Positions 1 through 8,505 are shown, counted from the first letter of the stretch. The stretch is DNA of 64,000 bases from Rhizobium etli 8C-3 (GCF_001908375.1 NZ_CP017241.1:623001-687000), one strand, 5' to 3'. The notes: generated by a model from the letters alone, not told the origin. Program-made: numbers and translations.

Positions 1-29
1 AAGCTGCCGGCGGTTGAGAAGGCCAGCCG

Positions 30-551
30 TCATTTCAGGCCTGCGGCGACATGCTCGGCATGCTGCTGATGGCCCTGGAAAAGTTTCAGTCCGGTTTCCA
101 GCAGACTTTTCAGTTCAGCATTCTGTGTCGAGGGGATGAGCAGGGTTTCGAGCGCGCCATTGACCTGCTTATGGTAGGCAACTTCGCTCTCGATATAAGC
201 CCTGTCGAAGGCGGCGCCATCGAGCTTGCTGAGTTCGGCGCGCTTCCCCTCAGCCGCCTTGGCAAGCGTCTGGCTGGTGGCGTTATCCTCCGGTGTCACG
301 TTCAGCTTCTTAACGAGTACCAGTGCCATCTCGTTGACGGTCTCGTGGTCCTTCTGCATCGACTCGGCGAAGGATTTAACGTCCGGATTCGTCGTCTTCG
401 AGAGGGCGAGCTTGGCGGCTTCCACGTCGATGACGCCGGCACTGTAGGCGATATGGGCGATCTGCGGATCAGTCGGCTTGTCGGCCGCTGTCGCAAGAGG
501 GGCGGTGAGGGCAAGGCAGGCTGCGCCGAGCGCGGCAATCAGGGTTTTCAT
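30..551 (-). CDS. DUF4142 periplasmic ferritin-like protein
   Basis: This 173-residue protein starts with a typical signal peptide (about residues 1-22, ending ATAA). The mature part is all helical, with repeated His/Glu-rich stretches (QKDHETVNEM, YIESEVAYHKQV, GHQQHAEHV), as in the DUF4142 family, whose fold is a four-helix ferritin-like bundle. It is probably exported. No function has been established for the family. It lies 83 nt downstream of the ECF sigma factor on the same strand. DUF4142 genes often sit near stress sigma factors in rhizobia, so stress induction is an inference. Confidence 0.85.
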   Translation of the reverse strand: MKTLIAALGAACLALTAPLATAADKPTDPQIAHIAYSAGVIDVEAAKLALSKTTNPDVKSFAESMQKDHETVNEMALVLVKKLNVTPEDNATSQTLAKAAEGKRAELSKLDGAAFDRAYIESEVAYHKQVNGALETLLIPSTQNAELKSLLETGLKLFQGHQQHAEHVAAGLK

Positions 552-634
552 CGGAGTCTCCTTGGCGCCGCGGTTGGCCGGCGCCTGTTACGGTTGACGC
601 AGCATTAGATGCCGGCCCGCCGCGGAGGTTCCCG

Positions 635-1324
635 TTATTGTGGTAATCCAAGTCTCGCGACAACGGCGCCCGTCAACCGGTCGCAGCGCGCGCCGGCAAA
701 GGGGAAGGCGTCGATGAGCACGGGTCCGATTTTTGCCTCGAGTTGGGTGCGGATGAGCTTGCGAGCGCGGTGGAGCCGCGTCTTCACCGTTGCCGCGGGT
801 ATCTCCAGCAGCGCCGCTGTCTCCTCGACGCTCAGGCCCTCGATGGCGCGGGCGACGAAGACAAGGCGAAAGGTTTCAGGAAGCGCATCGGTCGCCTCCT
901 CGACGAGGTGAAGAAGCTGTCGCTGTGCAGTGACGCGCTCCGGATCGGCGGCCGGAGAGGCAAGCGGAAACTGGACGATCTCCGCTTCCGATCGCCCGAT
1001 CTCGCTGCCGGCGCGTTTCAACCGCTTCTGTGCCCGAAGCCTCATCAAGGCTGAATTGAGCGCAATGCGTGACAGCCAGGTCGACAGCAAGGAATCTCCT
1101 TGAAAAGTGTCGAGGCTGGCGAACGCGCGCAGATAAGCCTCCTGCAACACATCTTCGGCATCCGAATTACTGCGCACCACCGCGCGCACGAGCCGGTAGA
1201 GGCGCTGGTTGTTGGCCCTGATGATCTGCCGGATGGCCTCCACCTCGCCGCCGGCCGCACGGCGAACGAGGCGTGCTTCCTCTTCGGCGACGGCAGGAAG
1301 AGAAACATTCTGTAAAGCTGGCAT
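635..1324 (-). CDS. ECF-type RNA polymerase sigma factor
   Basis: This is a sigma-70 family factor of the extracytoplasmic type, about 229 residues long. Region 2 is visible as RLYRLVRAVVR...DAEDVLQEAYLRAF...STWLSRIALNSALMRLR. Region 4 is visible as LPETFRLVFVARAIEGLSVEETAALL with the helix-turn-helix IPAATVKTRLHRARK. The ATG at 1324 is preferred because it follows a strong AAAGGAGC at the right distance; the in-frame ATG at 1348 has none. No anti-sigma gene with a zinc-binding or membrane domain is adjacent, so the control mechanism is not visible here. The DUF4142 gene follows on the same strand. Confidence 0.9.
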   Translation of the reverse strand: MPALQNVSLPAVAEEEARLVRRAAGGEVEAIRQIIRANNQRLYRLVRAVVRSNSDAEDVLQEAYLRAFASLDTFQGDSLLSTWLSRIALNSALMRLRAQKRLKRAGSEIGRSEAEIVQFPLASPAADPERVTAQRQLLHLVEEATDALPETFRLVFVARAIEGLSVEETAALLEIPAATVKTRLHRARKLIRTQLEAKIGPVLIDAFPFAGARCDRLTGAVVARLGLPQ

Positions 1325-1344
1325 CGGTATGCTCCTTTCGGGAT

Positions 1345-1716
1345 TCATTTGATGCCTATTTCGCCGGAAGGTTCCCTACCGAGAGTCTGCGGCCGCAGGA
1401 TCGTCCTGCCAAACATCGGAGGCGGTTTTGTGGTGGCGGCGGCCATAGCTGGAGCAACCCTGCCGCTGGGATCAATGCCTTGGGCCGCATCTTCAGACAC
1501 CTCAAGCATGCAGGCGGTCGAAACCCGATAACCCAGAAGGAACGGTCGCTCCGCATGCGCTGCGATCACCCGCTTTACTTCGCGGACCACGGCGAGCGGG
1601 AACCGCATCCGGTTTTCGAACGTGACGCCCCATGCGTCGTCACGTTGACTGTAATGAGGCGAGAAGAATTTCTGGATCAAGATGCCATGAGCCCCGTGGA
1701 GTTTGATGACAAACAT
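1345..1716 (-). pseudogene. Remnant of Old Yellow Enzyme (NADH:flavin oxidoreductase)
   Basis: About 60 residues (roughly 1518-1716, read leftwards) match the middle of Old Yellow Enzyme proteins: HGAHGILIQKFFSP, then a DDAWG stretch, then FENRMRFPLAVVREV, then PFLLGYRVS. This is the flavin-barrel segment that normally lies near residues 180-270 of a 360-residue enzyme. The N-terminal half is absent. The sequence after GYRVS does not resemble the family. The fragment faces an intact LysR gene, the usual divergent arrangement for this enzyme class. I read it as a deletion remnant rather than a working gene. Confidence 0.7.
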
Positions 1717-1719
1717 TGA

Positions 1720-1767
1720 TCAGGCGCTACAATCTGCATGAAGTCAGAAATGGAATTGATAAATGCG
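1720..1767. promoter_or_regulatory. 48-nt conserved element, copy 1 (likely LysR operator)
   Basis: This is one of three 48-nt elements in the first 6.5 kb (others at 5667-5714 and 6363-6410). All three share TGCATG, AGAAA and AATGCG at the same offsets, with 24 of 48 positions identical. This copy ends across the start codon of the LysR gene and lies immediately upstream of the Old Yellow Enzyme remnant. The LysR protein encoded beside it is the obvious candidate binder. Confidence 0.55.
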
Positions 1768-2656
1768 TCATGGTGATTTCAGCGAACTTGCAGCCTTCAT
1801 TGCCGTTGCCGAGGCTGGCAGTTTCACGCGCGCCGCTGCCAAGCTCGGGCTTTCCCAATCCGCTGTCAGCTACTCGGTCAGAATGCTGGAGCAGAAGCTG
1901 GGGGTGCGGCTGATCTCCCGCACCACCCGAAGTCTATCGCTGACGGATGCCGGGCAACGCATGTTGCGAAACCTCCGTCCAGCGTTCGATCACATCGAAA
2001 GCGAGATCGCAGCCGTCACCGCACTTCGGGATAAGCCGGCGGGTAGGATCCGCGTCACGACGTTTCGATATGCCGCCACAAGCGTGCTCTGGCCCGTCGT
2101 CACCAAGTTCCTGGCGGAATATCCGGATATCGAAATGGAAATCATCCTCGATGAGGGCCTCACCGATATTGTGGCTGACCGGTTCGACGCGGGCATCCGC
2201 GTTGGCGAGCAGGTCCAGAAAGACATGGTGGCCGTCAGGATCGGTCCGGACCTGCGCATGGCCGTCGTCGGGTCGCCATCCTACTTCGCCAACCATAACA
2301 TCCCGCAAACGCCGCGCGAACTCGGGGAACACCGGGGTGTCAGCTACCGACAGATGACCGGAGGCGGATTGTACGCTTGGGAGTTCGATCGCGACGGAGA
2401 AGAACTCCAAGTCAGAATGAATGGACCACTCATTCTGAATGATGGTCTCATGCTGGAAGCCGCCGCCTTGGACGGGCTCGCGCTTGCCTACACTTTCGAA
2501 GATCAGGTCTCGAAACATATCGCAGACGGCCGACTGATTCGAGTCCTGGAAGAATGGTGCCCGCCATTCCCTGGCTATCACCTCTACTATCCGAGCAGAC
2601 GTCAGCATACGGCAGCGTTTGCTCTGTTCGTCGAAGCGCTTCGTTTTAAAGGCTAA
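1763..2656 (+). CDS. LysR family transcriptional regulator
   Basis: This 297-residue LysR-type regulator has an N-terminal winged helix-turn-helix (residues about 5-62, with FIAVAEAGSFTRAAAKLGLSQSAVSYSVRMLE). The C-terminal part is a periplasmic-binding-like effector domain (about 90-295). The class is the one that often controls divergent oxidoreductase or Old Yellow Enzyme genes. Its start overlaps copy 1 of a 48-nt element that recurs before the molybdenum oxidoreductase and cytochrome c genes downstream, so it may control them. The ligand cannot be inferred. A clear Shine-Dalgarno is lacking; only GGA is seen about 10 nt upstream. Confidence 0.9.
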   Translation: MRHGDFSELAAFIAVAEAGSFTRAAAKLGLSQSAVSYSVRMLEQKLGVRLISRTTRSLSLTDAGQRMLRNLRPAFDHIESEIAAVTALRDKPAGRIRVTTFRYAATSVLWPVVTKFLAEYPDIEMEIILDEGLTDIVADRFDAGIRVGEQVQKDMVAVRIGPDLRMAVVGSPSYFANHNIPQTPRELGEHRGVSYRQMTGGGLYAWEFDRDGEELQVRMNGPLILNDGLMLEAAALDGLALAYTFEDQVSKHIADGRLIRVLEEWCPPFPGYHLYYPSRRQHTAAFALFVEALRFKG

Positions 2657-2676
2657 GGCAGGCGTGGTGCGATGCG

Positions 2677-2723
2677 TCTGGTCCCGTGCGCGCGCTGTTC
2701 GCTTTGCGGCGCGGGGGACCAGA
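2677..2723. terminator. Bidirectional terminator between convergent genes
   Basis: A 9-bp perfect inverted repeat (TCTGGTCCC / GGGACCAGA), extended by further GC pairs, lies between the convergent LysR and molybdenum-oxidoreductase genes. A T-run is weak on both sides. Confidence 0.55.
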
Positions 2724-2743
2724 TCAGCTCATCATGTGTTGGT

Positions 2744-4990
2744 CTAGGCAAGACTAAAAGGCATCTGCCGCACCGGCTTGCCTGTCAGGCGCGAGATGGC
2801 ATTGGCGAATGCCGGGGCCAAAGGCGGCAGGCCCGGTTCGCCCATGCCTGTCGGGGCTTCGGCGCTTGGTACAATGTGGACGTCGAACTCCGGCACGTCA
2901 GTGATCCTTGCCACCGTGTATTCGCTGAAGTTGCTTTGCTCCACAACACCATCCTTGAGCGTGATTTCAGAGCCCGCAAGGCAGGCTGAAAGGCCCATGA
3001 TGGCCGCCCCCTGCACCTGTGCTTCCACTGACCGGGGGTTGATAGCCAGATTGCAGTGAACTCCGGCGGTAACCCGATGCAGCTTCGGCTGTCCATCGAC
3101 GACGGAGGCTTCCACCACGTAGGCCACCACGGACGAAAAGGATTCATGCACGGCCACGCCCCAGGCCCTGCCTTCCGCCAAGGTCTTGGTTCCATAGCCG
3201 CTTTTGTCCACGGCGAGCTGAAGCGCATCGCGATGACGAACGTGCTCCTCGCCAAACATGTTCATGCGGTAAGCGACCGGGTCCTGGTCGGTGGCTCGCG
3301 CTATATCGTCAAGCAAGGTCTCCATCACGAAAGCCGTATGGGTGGAGCCAACGCTGCGCCACCAGAGAACGGGCACGTTGGCAACGGGATGATGTACGGT
3401 CAGACGCATGGGAAGAGGGTAAGGGTTGCGCATCCCCTCGGTCGTGGCGGCATCGATGCCGTTCTTCACCTGGAATTGCTCGAACACCGTTCCCGTCAAT
3501 ATGGACTGGCCGACGATGGTATGATCCCAGGCGAGCACGTTGCCCTGCTTGTCAAATCCGATGCGCGCACGATGAAGGTGCGTTGGGCGATAGTAGCCAC
3601 CCTTCATATCGTCCTCGCGGCTCCAGAGCATGCGCACCGGTGCGTCGATCCCTGCCGCTCTGGCGGCCTTGGCTATCTGACAGGCTTCCATCGCCGTGTC
3701 GCTGCTGCTCGAGAAGCGTCGGCCAAAGCCCCCACCGGATGTCAGCACGTTTACCACGACCTGATCCGGCTTGAGGTCGAGCACGTTCGCGGCAACACCT
3801 GCATCGAGCCCGGCACTTTGGCTTCCCATCCATATTTCGGCACGATTGTCGGAAAGCCGCACCGTACAGTTCAGCGGCTCCATTGCCGCATGAGCGAGGT
3901 ACGGGAATACGAACTCGGCATCCAAGGTGAGCGGTGCTGTCTCCAGCGGTGCCATATCCGCGTCGAAATGGAGGGGGCCGGGTTTGGTGGCCATTTCGCG
4001 AAACTGGGCAAGCTGCTTTTCGCTATCGACCTTCTCAACGACCGATGTGTCCCATTCTACCTTCAGTGCATCACGACCCTGGCTGGCCTGCCAGTATCCG
4101 TCGGCGATAACGGTCACGCCCTCGGCACCACGGTCCAACGGAATACGCAAAACAGCTCTCACGCCCTTTATCGAACGTGCTGCACTGTCATCCAGGGAGG
4201 CGATCTTCGCGCCGAACACCGGTGGGCGAGCGACAACCGCCGTCAATTGTCCCGGCAGCTTGAAATCGATGCCAAAACTTTGCTGGCCGCTGCTCTTGGC
4301 TTTCGCGTCGAGACGCTGAGTTGGCTTGCCGATAATGCGGAAATCCTTTGGATCTTTGAGAGCAATCTTTTGGGGCACCGGCAGGGACATGGCTGCCTCG
4401 GCGAGCTCTCCGTAACCGAGCTTGCGGCCATCGGAGGCGAGCACCGAGCCCGTCTCGGTCCGCAGTGTGGCAGCCTCCACGTTCCAGCGGGCCGCGGCAG
4501 CAGCAAGGAGCATGGCGCGGACGCGGGCACCGAGTTCGCGATACTGCGTAAAGCTGTTCTTGATCGTGTTCGAGCCGCCGGTGAGATGCATGCCGAAGAG
4601 CGGATCGACGTAGGCGGCGTCATTGGTGCCGAGCTGGCTGCGCACCAAGCTCCAGTCGGCATCGAGCTCTTCGGCCAGTATCATCGGCAACGCTGTCTGC
4701 ACGCCCTGGCCGAACTCCAATCGATTGATCGTGACCGTCACTTCGCCATTCGGTGCGATCTGAACGAATGCAGAGGGTTGCTCGGTAGGCTTCAAACCGG
4801 CTTCAGCGGGGTCTGTGGACTGCGCGGCCGCCAGATGGGGGAAAACGCCGACGGCCAAACCGAGGGCTCCGGTCATCTTGAGGAAGCTCCGGCGCGGCAA
4901 CGCCGGGACAATCGTGGCGCGTCCTCTTTCCAGCAGGTGCTGCAGGGCATGCGGCAGTTGGCTGTAGTCCATGTTCGGGTTCGGCAACAT
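2744..4990 (-). CDS. Molybdopterin-binding subunit of xanthine dehydrogenase family oxidoreductase (IorB-like)
   Basis: This 748-residue large subunit resembles isoquinoline 1-oxidoreductase beta and periplasmic aldehyde oxidoreductases. A twin-arginine signal sits near residues 33-55 (RRSFLKMTGALGLAVG), so the enzyme is exported folded with its cofactor. Molybdenum-cofactor segments such as SGGGFGRRF and the C-terminal GMGEPGLPP, carrying the catalytic Glu, are present. The ATG at 4990 is chosen because AAGGAG precedes it and it begins just after the small-subunit stop at 5005. With the [2Fe-2S] subunit and the upstream cytochrome c it should form an enzyme passing electrons to the respiratory chain. 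The substrate is unknown; N-heterocycles or aldehydes are typical. Confidence 0.9.
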   Translation of the reverse strand: MLPNPNMDYSQLPHALQHLLERGRATIVPALPRRSFLKMTGALGLAVGVFPHLAAAQSTDPAEAGLKPTEQPSAFVQIAPNGEVTVTINRLEFGQGVQTALPMILAEELDADWSLVRSQLGTNDAAYVDPLFGMHLTGGSNTIKNSFTQYRELGARVRAMLLAAAAARWNVEAATLRTETGSVLASDGRKLGYGELAEAAMSLPVPQKIALKDPKDFRIIGKPTQRLDAKAKSSGQQSFGIDFKLPGQLTAVVARPPVFGAKIASLDDSAARSIKGVRAVLRIPLDRGAEGVTVIADGYWQASQGRDALKVEWDTSVVEKVDSEKQLAQFREMATKPGPLHFDADMAPLETAPLTLDAEFVFPYLAHAAMEPLNCTVRLSDNRAEIWMGSQSAGLDAGVAANVLDLKPDQVVVNVLTSGGGFGRRFSSSSDTAMEACQIAKAARAAGIDAPVRMLWSREDDMKGGYYRPTHLHRARIGFDKQGNVLAWDHTIVGQSILTGTVFEQFQVKNGIDAATTEGMRNPYPLPMRLTVHHPVANVPVLWWRSVGSTHTAFVMETLLDDIARATDQDPVAYRMNMFGEEHVRHRDALQLAVDKSGYGTKTLAEGRAWGVAVHESFSSVVAYVVEASVVDGQPKLHRVTAGVHCNLAINPRSVEAQVQGAAIMGLSACLAGSEITLKDGVVEQSNFSEYTVARITDVPEFDVHIVPSAEAPTGMGEPGLPPLAPAFANAISRLTGKPVRQMPFSLA

Positions 4991-5004
4991 ACGGAGCGTC
5001 TCCT

Positions 5005-5478
5005 TTAGACGAGAGTGCTGGCAGCTTCGGCTATGGCTGCGCGGATACGGACGTAAGTTCCGCAACGGCAGATATTGCCTTCCATTGCAGCGTCGATCTC
5101 GTCAGCCGTCGGCTGCTTGCCCTTTGGCAGGGACGAGAGGAACGCCGTGGCGCTCATGATCTGACCGCTCTGACAGTAGCCGCATTGGGCCACGTCGTTC
5201 TTCACCCAAGCCGCGTGGACGGCGGCACCAACGCGGTCCGTGCCGTCGGTCACCTTTTCGATGGTGGTGATATTCGCCCCCTCGGCCGCGGAAAGGGGTG
5301 TGCTGCAGGAGCGGACCGCCTCACCGTCGAGATGCACCGTGCATGCGCCGCAGAGCGCTGCGCCGCAACCGAATTTGGTGCCGGTCATGCCGAGCGTGTC
5401 GCGAAGGACCCAAAGGATGGGCATCTCCGGGTCGGCATCGACCTCGTGCTGGCTGCCGTTGATATTGAGTGTAATCAT
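5005..5478 (-). CDS. [2Fe-2S] subunit of molybdenum oxidoreductase (IorA-like)
   Basis: This 157-residue iron-sulfur subunit carries both expected clusters. The plant-ferredoxin-type site uses C38, C43, C46 and C58 (GCGAALCGAC). The second, helical site uses C99, C102, C137 and C139 (CGYC and CRCG). It transfers electrons from the molybdenum centre of the large subunit, encoded 14 nt downstream, to an acceptor such as the cytochrome c encoded upstream. It has no signal of its own, so it is presumably co-exported with the Tat-signal-bearing partner. Copy 2 of the 48-nt element lies about 190 nt upstream of its start. Confidence 0.93.
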   Translation of the reverse strand: MITLNINGSQHEVDADPEMPILWVLRDTLGMTGTKFGCGAALCGACTVHLDGEAVRSCSTPLSAAEGANITTIEKVTDGTDRVGAAVHAAWVKNDVAQCGYCQSGQIMSATAFLSSLPKGKQPTADEIDAAMEGNICRCGTYVRIRAAIAEAASTLV

Positions 5479-5805
5479 GGCTGGTCGATGCTCCTGTGGT
5501 TTCTACGGCTCTACTCCGCCGGAGGCTTGTCTCGTGGTCGGTGGAACCAGTCGTCACCAAGGAAAGCGTGGGCAGCAATTGCCGAAGCGAGCCTCAGAGA
5601 TGAACATGGTGTCCTGGTCAAATGTACGGTCCTCGGGGCGAAGATACCCCGGCCCGCGGCAGCGGATTAGATTGCGCAAACTGCATGTGGTTAGAAATGC
5701 GGCTTCTGAATGCGAGGCGAACGTACGGACAATCACCATCGGGGCGCGTCACCCGCACGGCGAGATTCCGGTCAACCAATGCCATGCCTGGCCGGCCGTT
5801 CGCCC
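5479..5805. other. Intergenic region upstream of the oxidoreductase operon
   Basis: About 330 nt lie between the cytochrome c stop and the iron-sulfur subunit start. The region holds copy 2 of the 48-nt element. A 61-codon open frame on the minus strand (5554-5739) resembles nothing I know and overlaps the element, so I do not call it a gene. Confidence 0.6.
5667..5714. promoter_or_regulatory. 48-nt conserved element, copy 2
   Basis: It has the same layout as the copies at 1720 and 6363: TGCATG, then AGAAA six bases later, then TCTGAATGCG. It lies about 190 nt upstream of the iron-sulfur subunit start on the minus strand, a plausible promoter distance. Likely bound by the nearby LysR regulator. 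Confidence 0.6.
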
Positions 5806-6180
5806 CTACTGGGACAGGGACTTCAGGTAGGCGATGATATTCTGCCGATCCTCAGGCTTGGGCACGCTCACAGTCATCGTGGTCTTCGGCACGACATCGC
5901 GAGGCGCTGCGAGGAATCGATCCAATGTCCCCTCGTCCCACACCAGTCCAGATGCCTTCATGGCCGCCGAATAGCGAACGCCCTCCACAGTGCCTGCGGT
6001 ACGCCCAACTATGCCGCCGAGGCCAGGTCCCACCTTCTTCAGGTCGGTGGTCGAATGACAGGCGGAACAGCGCTGAAACGCTTTCTGCCCCAGGGCTGCA
6101 TCTCCCTCTGCAGCGGCGGAGACTGTTGTTGACAGAAGGACCAGAGAATAGCCGGCTACAGAAACCATCAATTTAGTCAT
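5806..6180 (-). CDS. Periplasmic class I cytochrome c
   Basis: This 124-residue protein has a signal peptide (about 1-24) and one CxxCH haem-attachment site (C38, C41, H42). A C-terminal Met (M102, in KTTMTVSVP) is the likely sixth ligand. The domain is of the c2/c550 type seen beside periplasmic dehydrogenases. It lies upstream of the molybdenum oxidoreductase genes on the same strand and is preceded by copy 3 of the shared 48-nt element. The likely role is to accept electrons from that enzyme and pass them to the oxidase chain. Confidence 0.9.
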   Translation of the reverse strand: MTKLMVSVAGYSLVLLSTTVSAAAEGDAALGQKAFQRCSACHSTTDLKKVGPGLGGIVGRTAGTVEGVRYSAAMKASGLVWDEGTLDRFLAAPRDVVPKTTMTVSVPKPEDRQNIIAYLKSLSQ

Positions 6181-6362
6181 GCGTGTTCTTCCCAGTTGAG
6201 CAGGCTGTCAAAGGCCCCGAATGGACGGCGGGCTTCCGCACTTCCGCATCGTTGCTGTCGGCGTTGCTCGTGCACGAGGCCATACGATCCACCGATGCGC
6301 CAATATTGGCGTCGATATCGTTGACGTTCACGGATGACGATAACTCGCGAACTGACCGAGGG

Positions 6363-6410
6363 TTAGGAGCTAATATTTGCATGAGCCTAGAAACGGGATT
6401 TCTAAATGCG
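6363..6410. promoter_or_regulatory. 48-nt conserved element, copy 3
   Basis: This is the most symmetric copy: its core is TAGAAA-N5-TTTCTA, a typical LysR dyad, flanked by TGCATG and AATGCG. It lies about 180 nt upstream of the cytochrome c start. Confidence 0.6.
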
Positions 6411-6640
6411 CGAGGAAAACCGCATTCAGAACTCGAAAAACTCAGAGCAACCCCGCCAGCCCGTTGCACGCATCTGGCAAGCTGCGGCCGAGCCTCTCAA
6501 TTCCGACCTTGATCAAATCGGGCCTACGGCTCCACAACGGGCTCTAACCGCCGCCGCACTTCGCAATCTGATTCCTAGTGCCGAAGTTGCGAAGAAGGCA
6601 TCAAGGCGGAGTGAGTGAGCAGGTTGCGCGATCAAGCCGT

Positions 6641-6667
6641 GACCGTTGTGGCGCGAAGCTGCCGCTT
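6641..6667. repeat. Short dispersed repeat, type 1
   Basis: GACCG, then GGCGCGAAGCTGCCG, also found in similar form at about 9698-9723 and 17681-17705. It lies in non-coding DNA. Confidence 0.4.
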
Positions 6668-6779
6668 AGATTGTGAGCCGTGCCCGTGTTTTGAGAGGAG
6701 AAGCTGGCGGGGTTCTGGAGGCCCCGCCGACTTTGAAGAGACTGCTCCTCACGCAAGAGCGCCAAGCTTTTCCGCTTTC

Positions 6780-7526
6780 TCAGCGTCCCGCGTCGATGAT
6801 CATTCCGCCGTCAGGGGTAAGACTGTACCCCGTGATGAACTGTGCATCCTTGCTCGCAAGGAACAACACCACGGGAGCAATGTCGTCTTGCGGCGAGCCG
6901 TATCTAGCAAGCGCGTTGGCCGGCGCCGGAATGTTGGCGGCAGCCGCGCCCCAGGTGTCAGCAACTGGCAGAACGTTGTTGACCGTGATCTTGTCGGCAC
7001 CCCACTCACGCGCTGCGACGCGCGTCAGGGCACGGACGGCCTCCTTCGCCATGTTGTAGGGCGCGTATGGCACCAAGCCGGTAACGCCAGCCATGGAGCC
7101 GAGGTTGATGACGCGACCCTCGCCGCTGGCTTTGAGATGAGGATACGCGGCCTGCATCGTGCGTAAGAAAGCGATCGGGCCCGTATCGAAATTGCGCTGG
7201 AGTTGCTCGACCGACAAGTCGAGAACGGATGATTGCACTGCGGAGGGGTCGAAGGCGTTGTTCACCAGAATATCGATGCCGCCCCAGGTCATGACAACCG
7301 TCTCGATGGCGGCCTTGATCGCCTCGGCATCACTGACATCGGTGGCAATACCCAGCGCGGTCCCGCCCGCGGCTTCTATGTCCGCCACGACAGCTTCGAT
7401 ATTCGCAGGCGTGAGCGACAGCACGGCCACTTTGGCGCCTTCGGCGGCAAAGAGCTTGGCAGTCGCACGGCCGATCCCGCGGCCGGCCCCGGTGACAACC
7501 GCAACTTTGCCTTCCAATCGTTTCAT
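6780..7526 (-). CDS. SDR family NAD(P)-dependent oxidoreductase
   Basis: This short-chain dehydrogenase of about 248 residues has the cofactor motif TGAGRGIG near the N-terminus, NNA at the end of the fourth strand, a catalytic Ser in NLGSMAG and the YxxxK pair (YNMAK). The C-terminal substrate loop gives no clue to the substrate. The start at 7526 (MKRLEGKVAVVTG) follows GGAG at good spacing. The DoxX-like gene lies just upstream on the same strand (21-nt gap) and a divergent HxlR regulator follows, so the pair is probably an HxlR-controlled operon responding to a reactive compound. Confidence 0.9.
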   Translation of the reverse strand: MKRLEGKVAVVTGAGRGIGRATAKLFAAEGAKVAVLSLTPANIEAVVADIEAAGGTALGIATDVSDAEAIKAAIETVVMTWGGIDILVNNAFDPSAVQSSVLDLSVEQLQRNFDTGPIAFLRTMQAAYPHLKASGEGRVINLGSMAGVTGLVPYAPYNMAKEAVRALTRVAAREWGADKITVNNVLPVADTWGAAAANIPAPANALARYGSPQDDIAPVVLFLASKDAQFITGYSLTPDGGMIIDAGR

Positions 7527-7547
7527 GACAGTCTCCATTCTTCAGGT

Positions 7548-7946
7548 TTATTGGTGCGCCGTAGCTTGAAGCGCGTACGACGACGGGAGATCGCGAGCGT
7601 AGTTCTGTGTCGCGAAGGATGTGGCCACCAAGATGAGGCCGATGGCAGCGGGCATGGCACCCTTGATGCTGCGCACGCCGAGATGGGCCAAGCCAGAGAG
7701 GATCAAGTGGTAGAAAATGCCTGCATAGGCGAGATCGCTCAACGGCACACCGACGCGGGTCAGGATCGCAAGCGGCCCAAGTATCTTCACGATGATCATG
7801 AATGGGACAAGGTGCGCGACGTGATAGCCCAGATCGGCCTGGGCCTTCGCCACGAATTCCCTTCTGGTCAGGTAAAGGGCTGCAGAGGACAGGTACAGCG
7901 CTGACAGAAGCACGGTGCTGATCCAATAAGTGTAGGTCATAGACAT
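7548..7946 (-). CDS. DoxX-like family membrane protein
   Basis: This 132-residue integral membrane protein has four predicted helices (about 5-25, 45-65, 70-92, 97-115), as in DoxX-like small membrane proteins. The ATG at 7946 follows GAGGGA, whereas the open frame extends further upstream without a start signal. It lies between a divergent HxlR regulator and an SDR gene. DoxX relatives near HxlR regulators are common in proteobacteria and are thought to act in redox or thiol stress. The precise role is unknown. Confidence 0.8.
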   Translation of the reverse strand: MSMTYTYWISTVLLSALYLSSAALYLTRREFVAKAQADLGYHVAHLVPFMIIVKILGPLAILTRVGVPLSDLAYAGIFYHLILSGLAHLGVRSIKGAMPAAIGLILVATSFATQNYARDLPSSYALQATAHQ

Positions 7947-8094
7947 AGGACGTCCCTCTCGCCGGAGGTGCCGGCGAAATCGAGCGTTGATACTGTGCTT
8001 CCGGAAGGCGCGTTGCGTCCGCTTAGAGCAGCTTGTAGGGAACTTGAACGTTAAGATGAAATGGCGCAAGTAGGATGAATAAGAGACAGTCAGT

Positions 8095-8505
8095 ATGAAA
8101 AAGCATACCAACGAGGGACACGACTTCAGCATGCAGGACGAGATGCGCCGCGCCTTCGCGATGCTCTCGGGGAAGTGGAAGCTGGAGATTATGTGGCTGC
8201 TCCACCAGCGGATTCATCGTTTCGGGGAACTCCGCAAGGCGATTCCTGGAATTACACAGCACATGCTATCGGCGCAGCTTCGGGAGCTGGAAGCGGACGG
8301 ACTTCTCCTGCGCACGGTGTTCGCGGAAGTCCCGCCTCGTGTCGAATACGAGATGACGGAAAAGGCGCGTGGCCTCGGCCCGACCATGGAGGCCTTGGCG
8401 GCGTGGTGGGGGGAGTATGGCAGCACTATTCCGGTAAGGCCCAGCATGCGCGGTCGAAAGCAGAAGGATTTATCGGCCGTGAAAGCCTCGAGACAATCCA
8501 AATGA
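8095..8505 (+). CDS. HxlR family transcriptional regulator
   Basis: This 136-residue protein is nearly all one HxlR-type winged helix domain (about 14-105: AMLSGKWKLEIMWLLHQRIHRFGELRKAIPGI). It is divergent from the DoxX-like/SDR pair. The family often represses oxidoreductase genes in response to electrophiles through a Cys, but no Cys is visible in the N-terminal part here, so a thiol switch is doubtful. Its own intergenic gap of about 150 nt holds a TCGCCGG/CCGGCGA inverted repeat near 7960-7980. Confidence 0.9.
   Translation: MKKHTNEGHDFSMQDEMRRAFAMLSGKWKLEIMWLLHQRIHRFGELRKAIPGITQHMLSAQLRELEADGLLLRTVFAEVPPRVEYEMTEKARGLGPTMEALAAWWGEYGSTIPVRPSMRGRKQKDLSAVKASRQSK

Larger units (their letters stand above)
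6181..6779. other. Intergenic region with regulatory element and repeat
   Basis: This 600-nt stretch has no convincing gene. It contains copy 3 of the 48-nt element (6363-6410) and a short repeat at 6641-6667. A plus-strand open frame at 6406-6618 has no recognisable domain and a polar, low-complexity composition. Confidence 0.55.

Noticed and set aside
3056..5008. 650-codon open frame on the plus strand opposite the molybdenum oxidoreductase large subunit
   Set aside because: It is the mirror of a well supported gene with cofactor motifs and Tat signal; its own product has no domain and many Cys/His typical of antisense translation.
6406..6618. 70-codon plus-strand frame after the third regulatory element
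   Set aside because: Starts inside the regulatory element, low-complexity polar product, no homology recognised.
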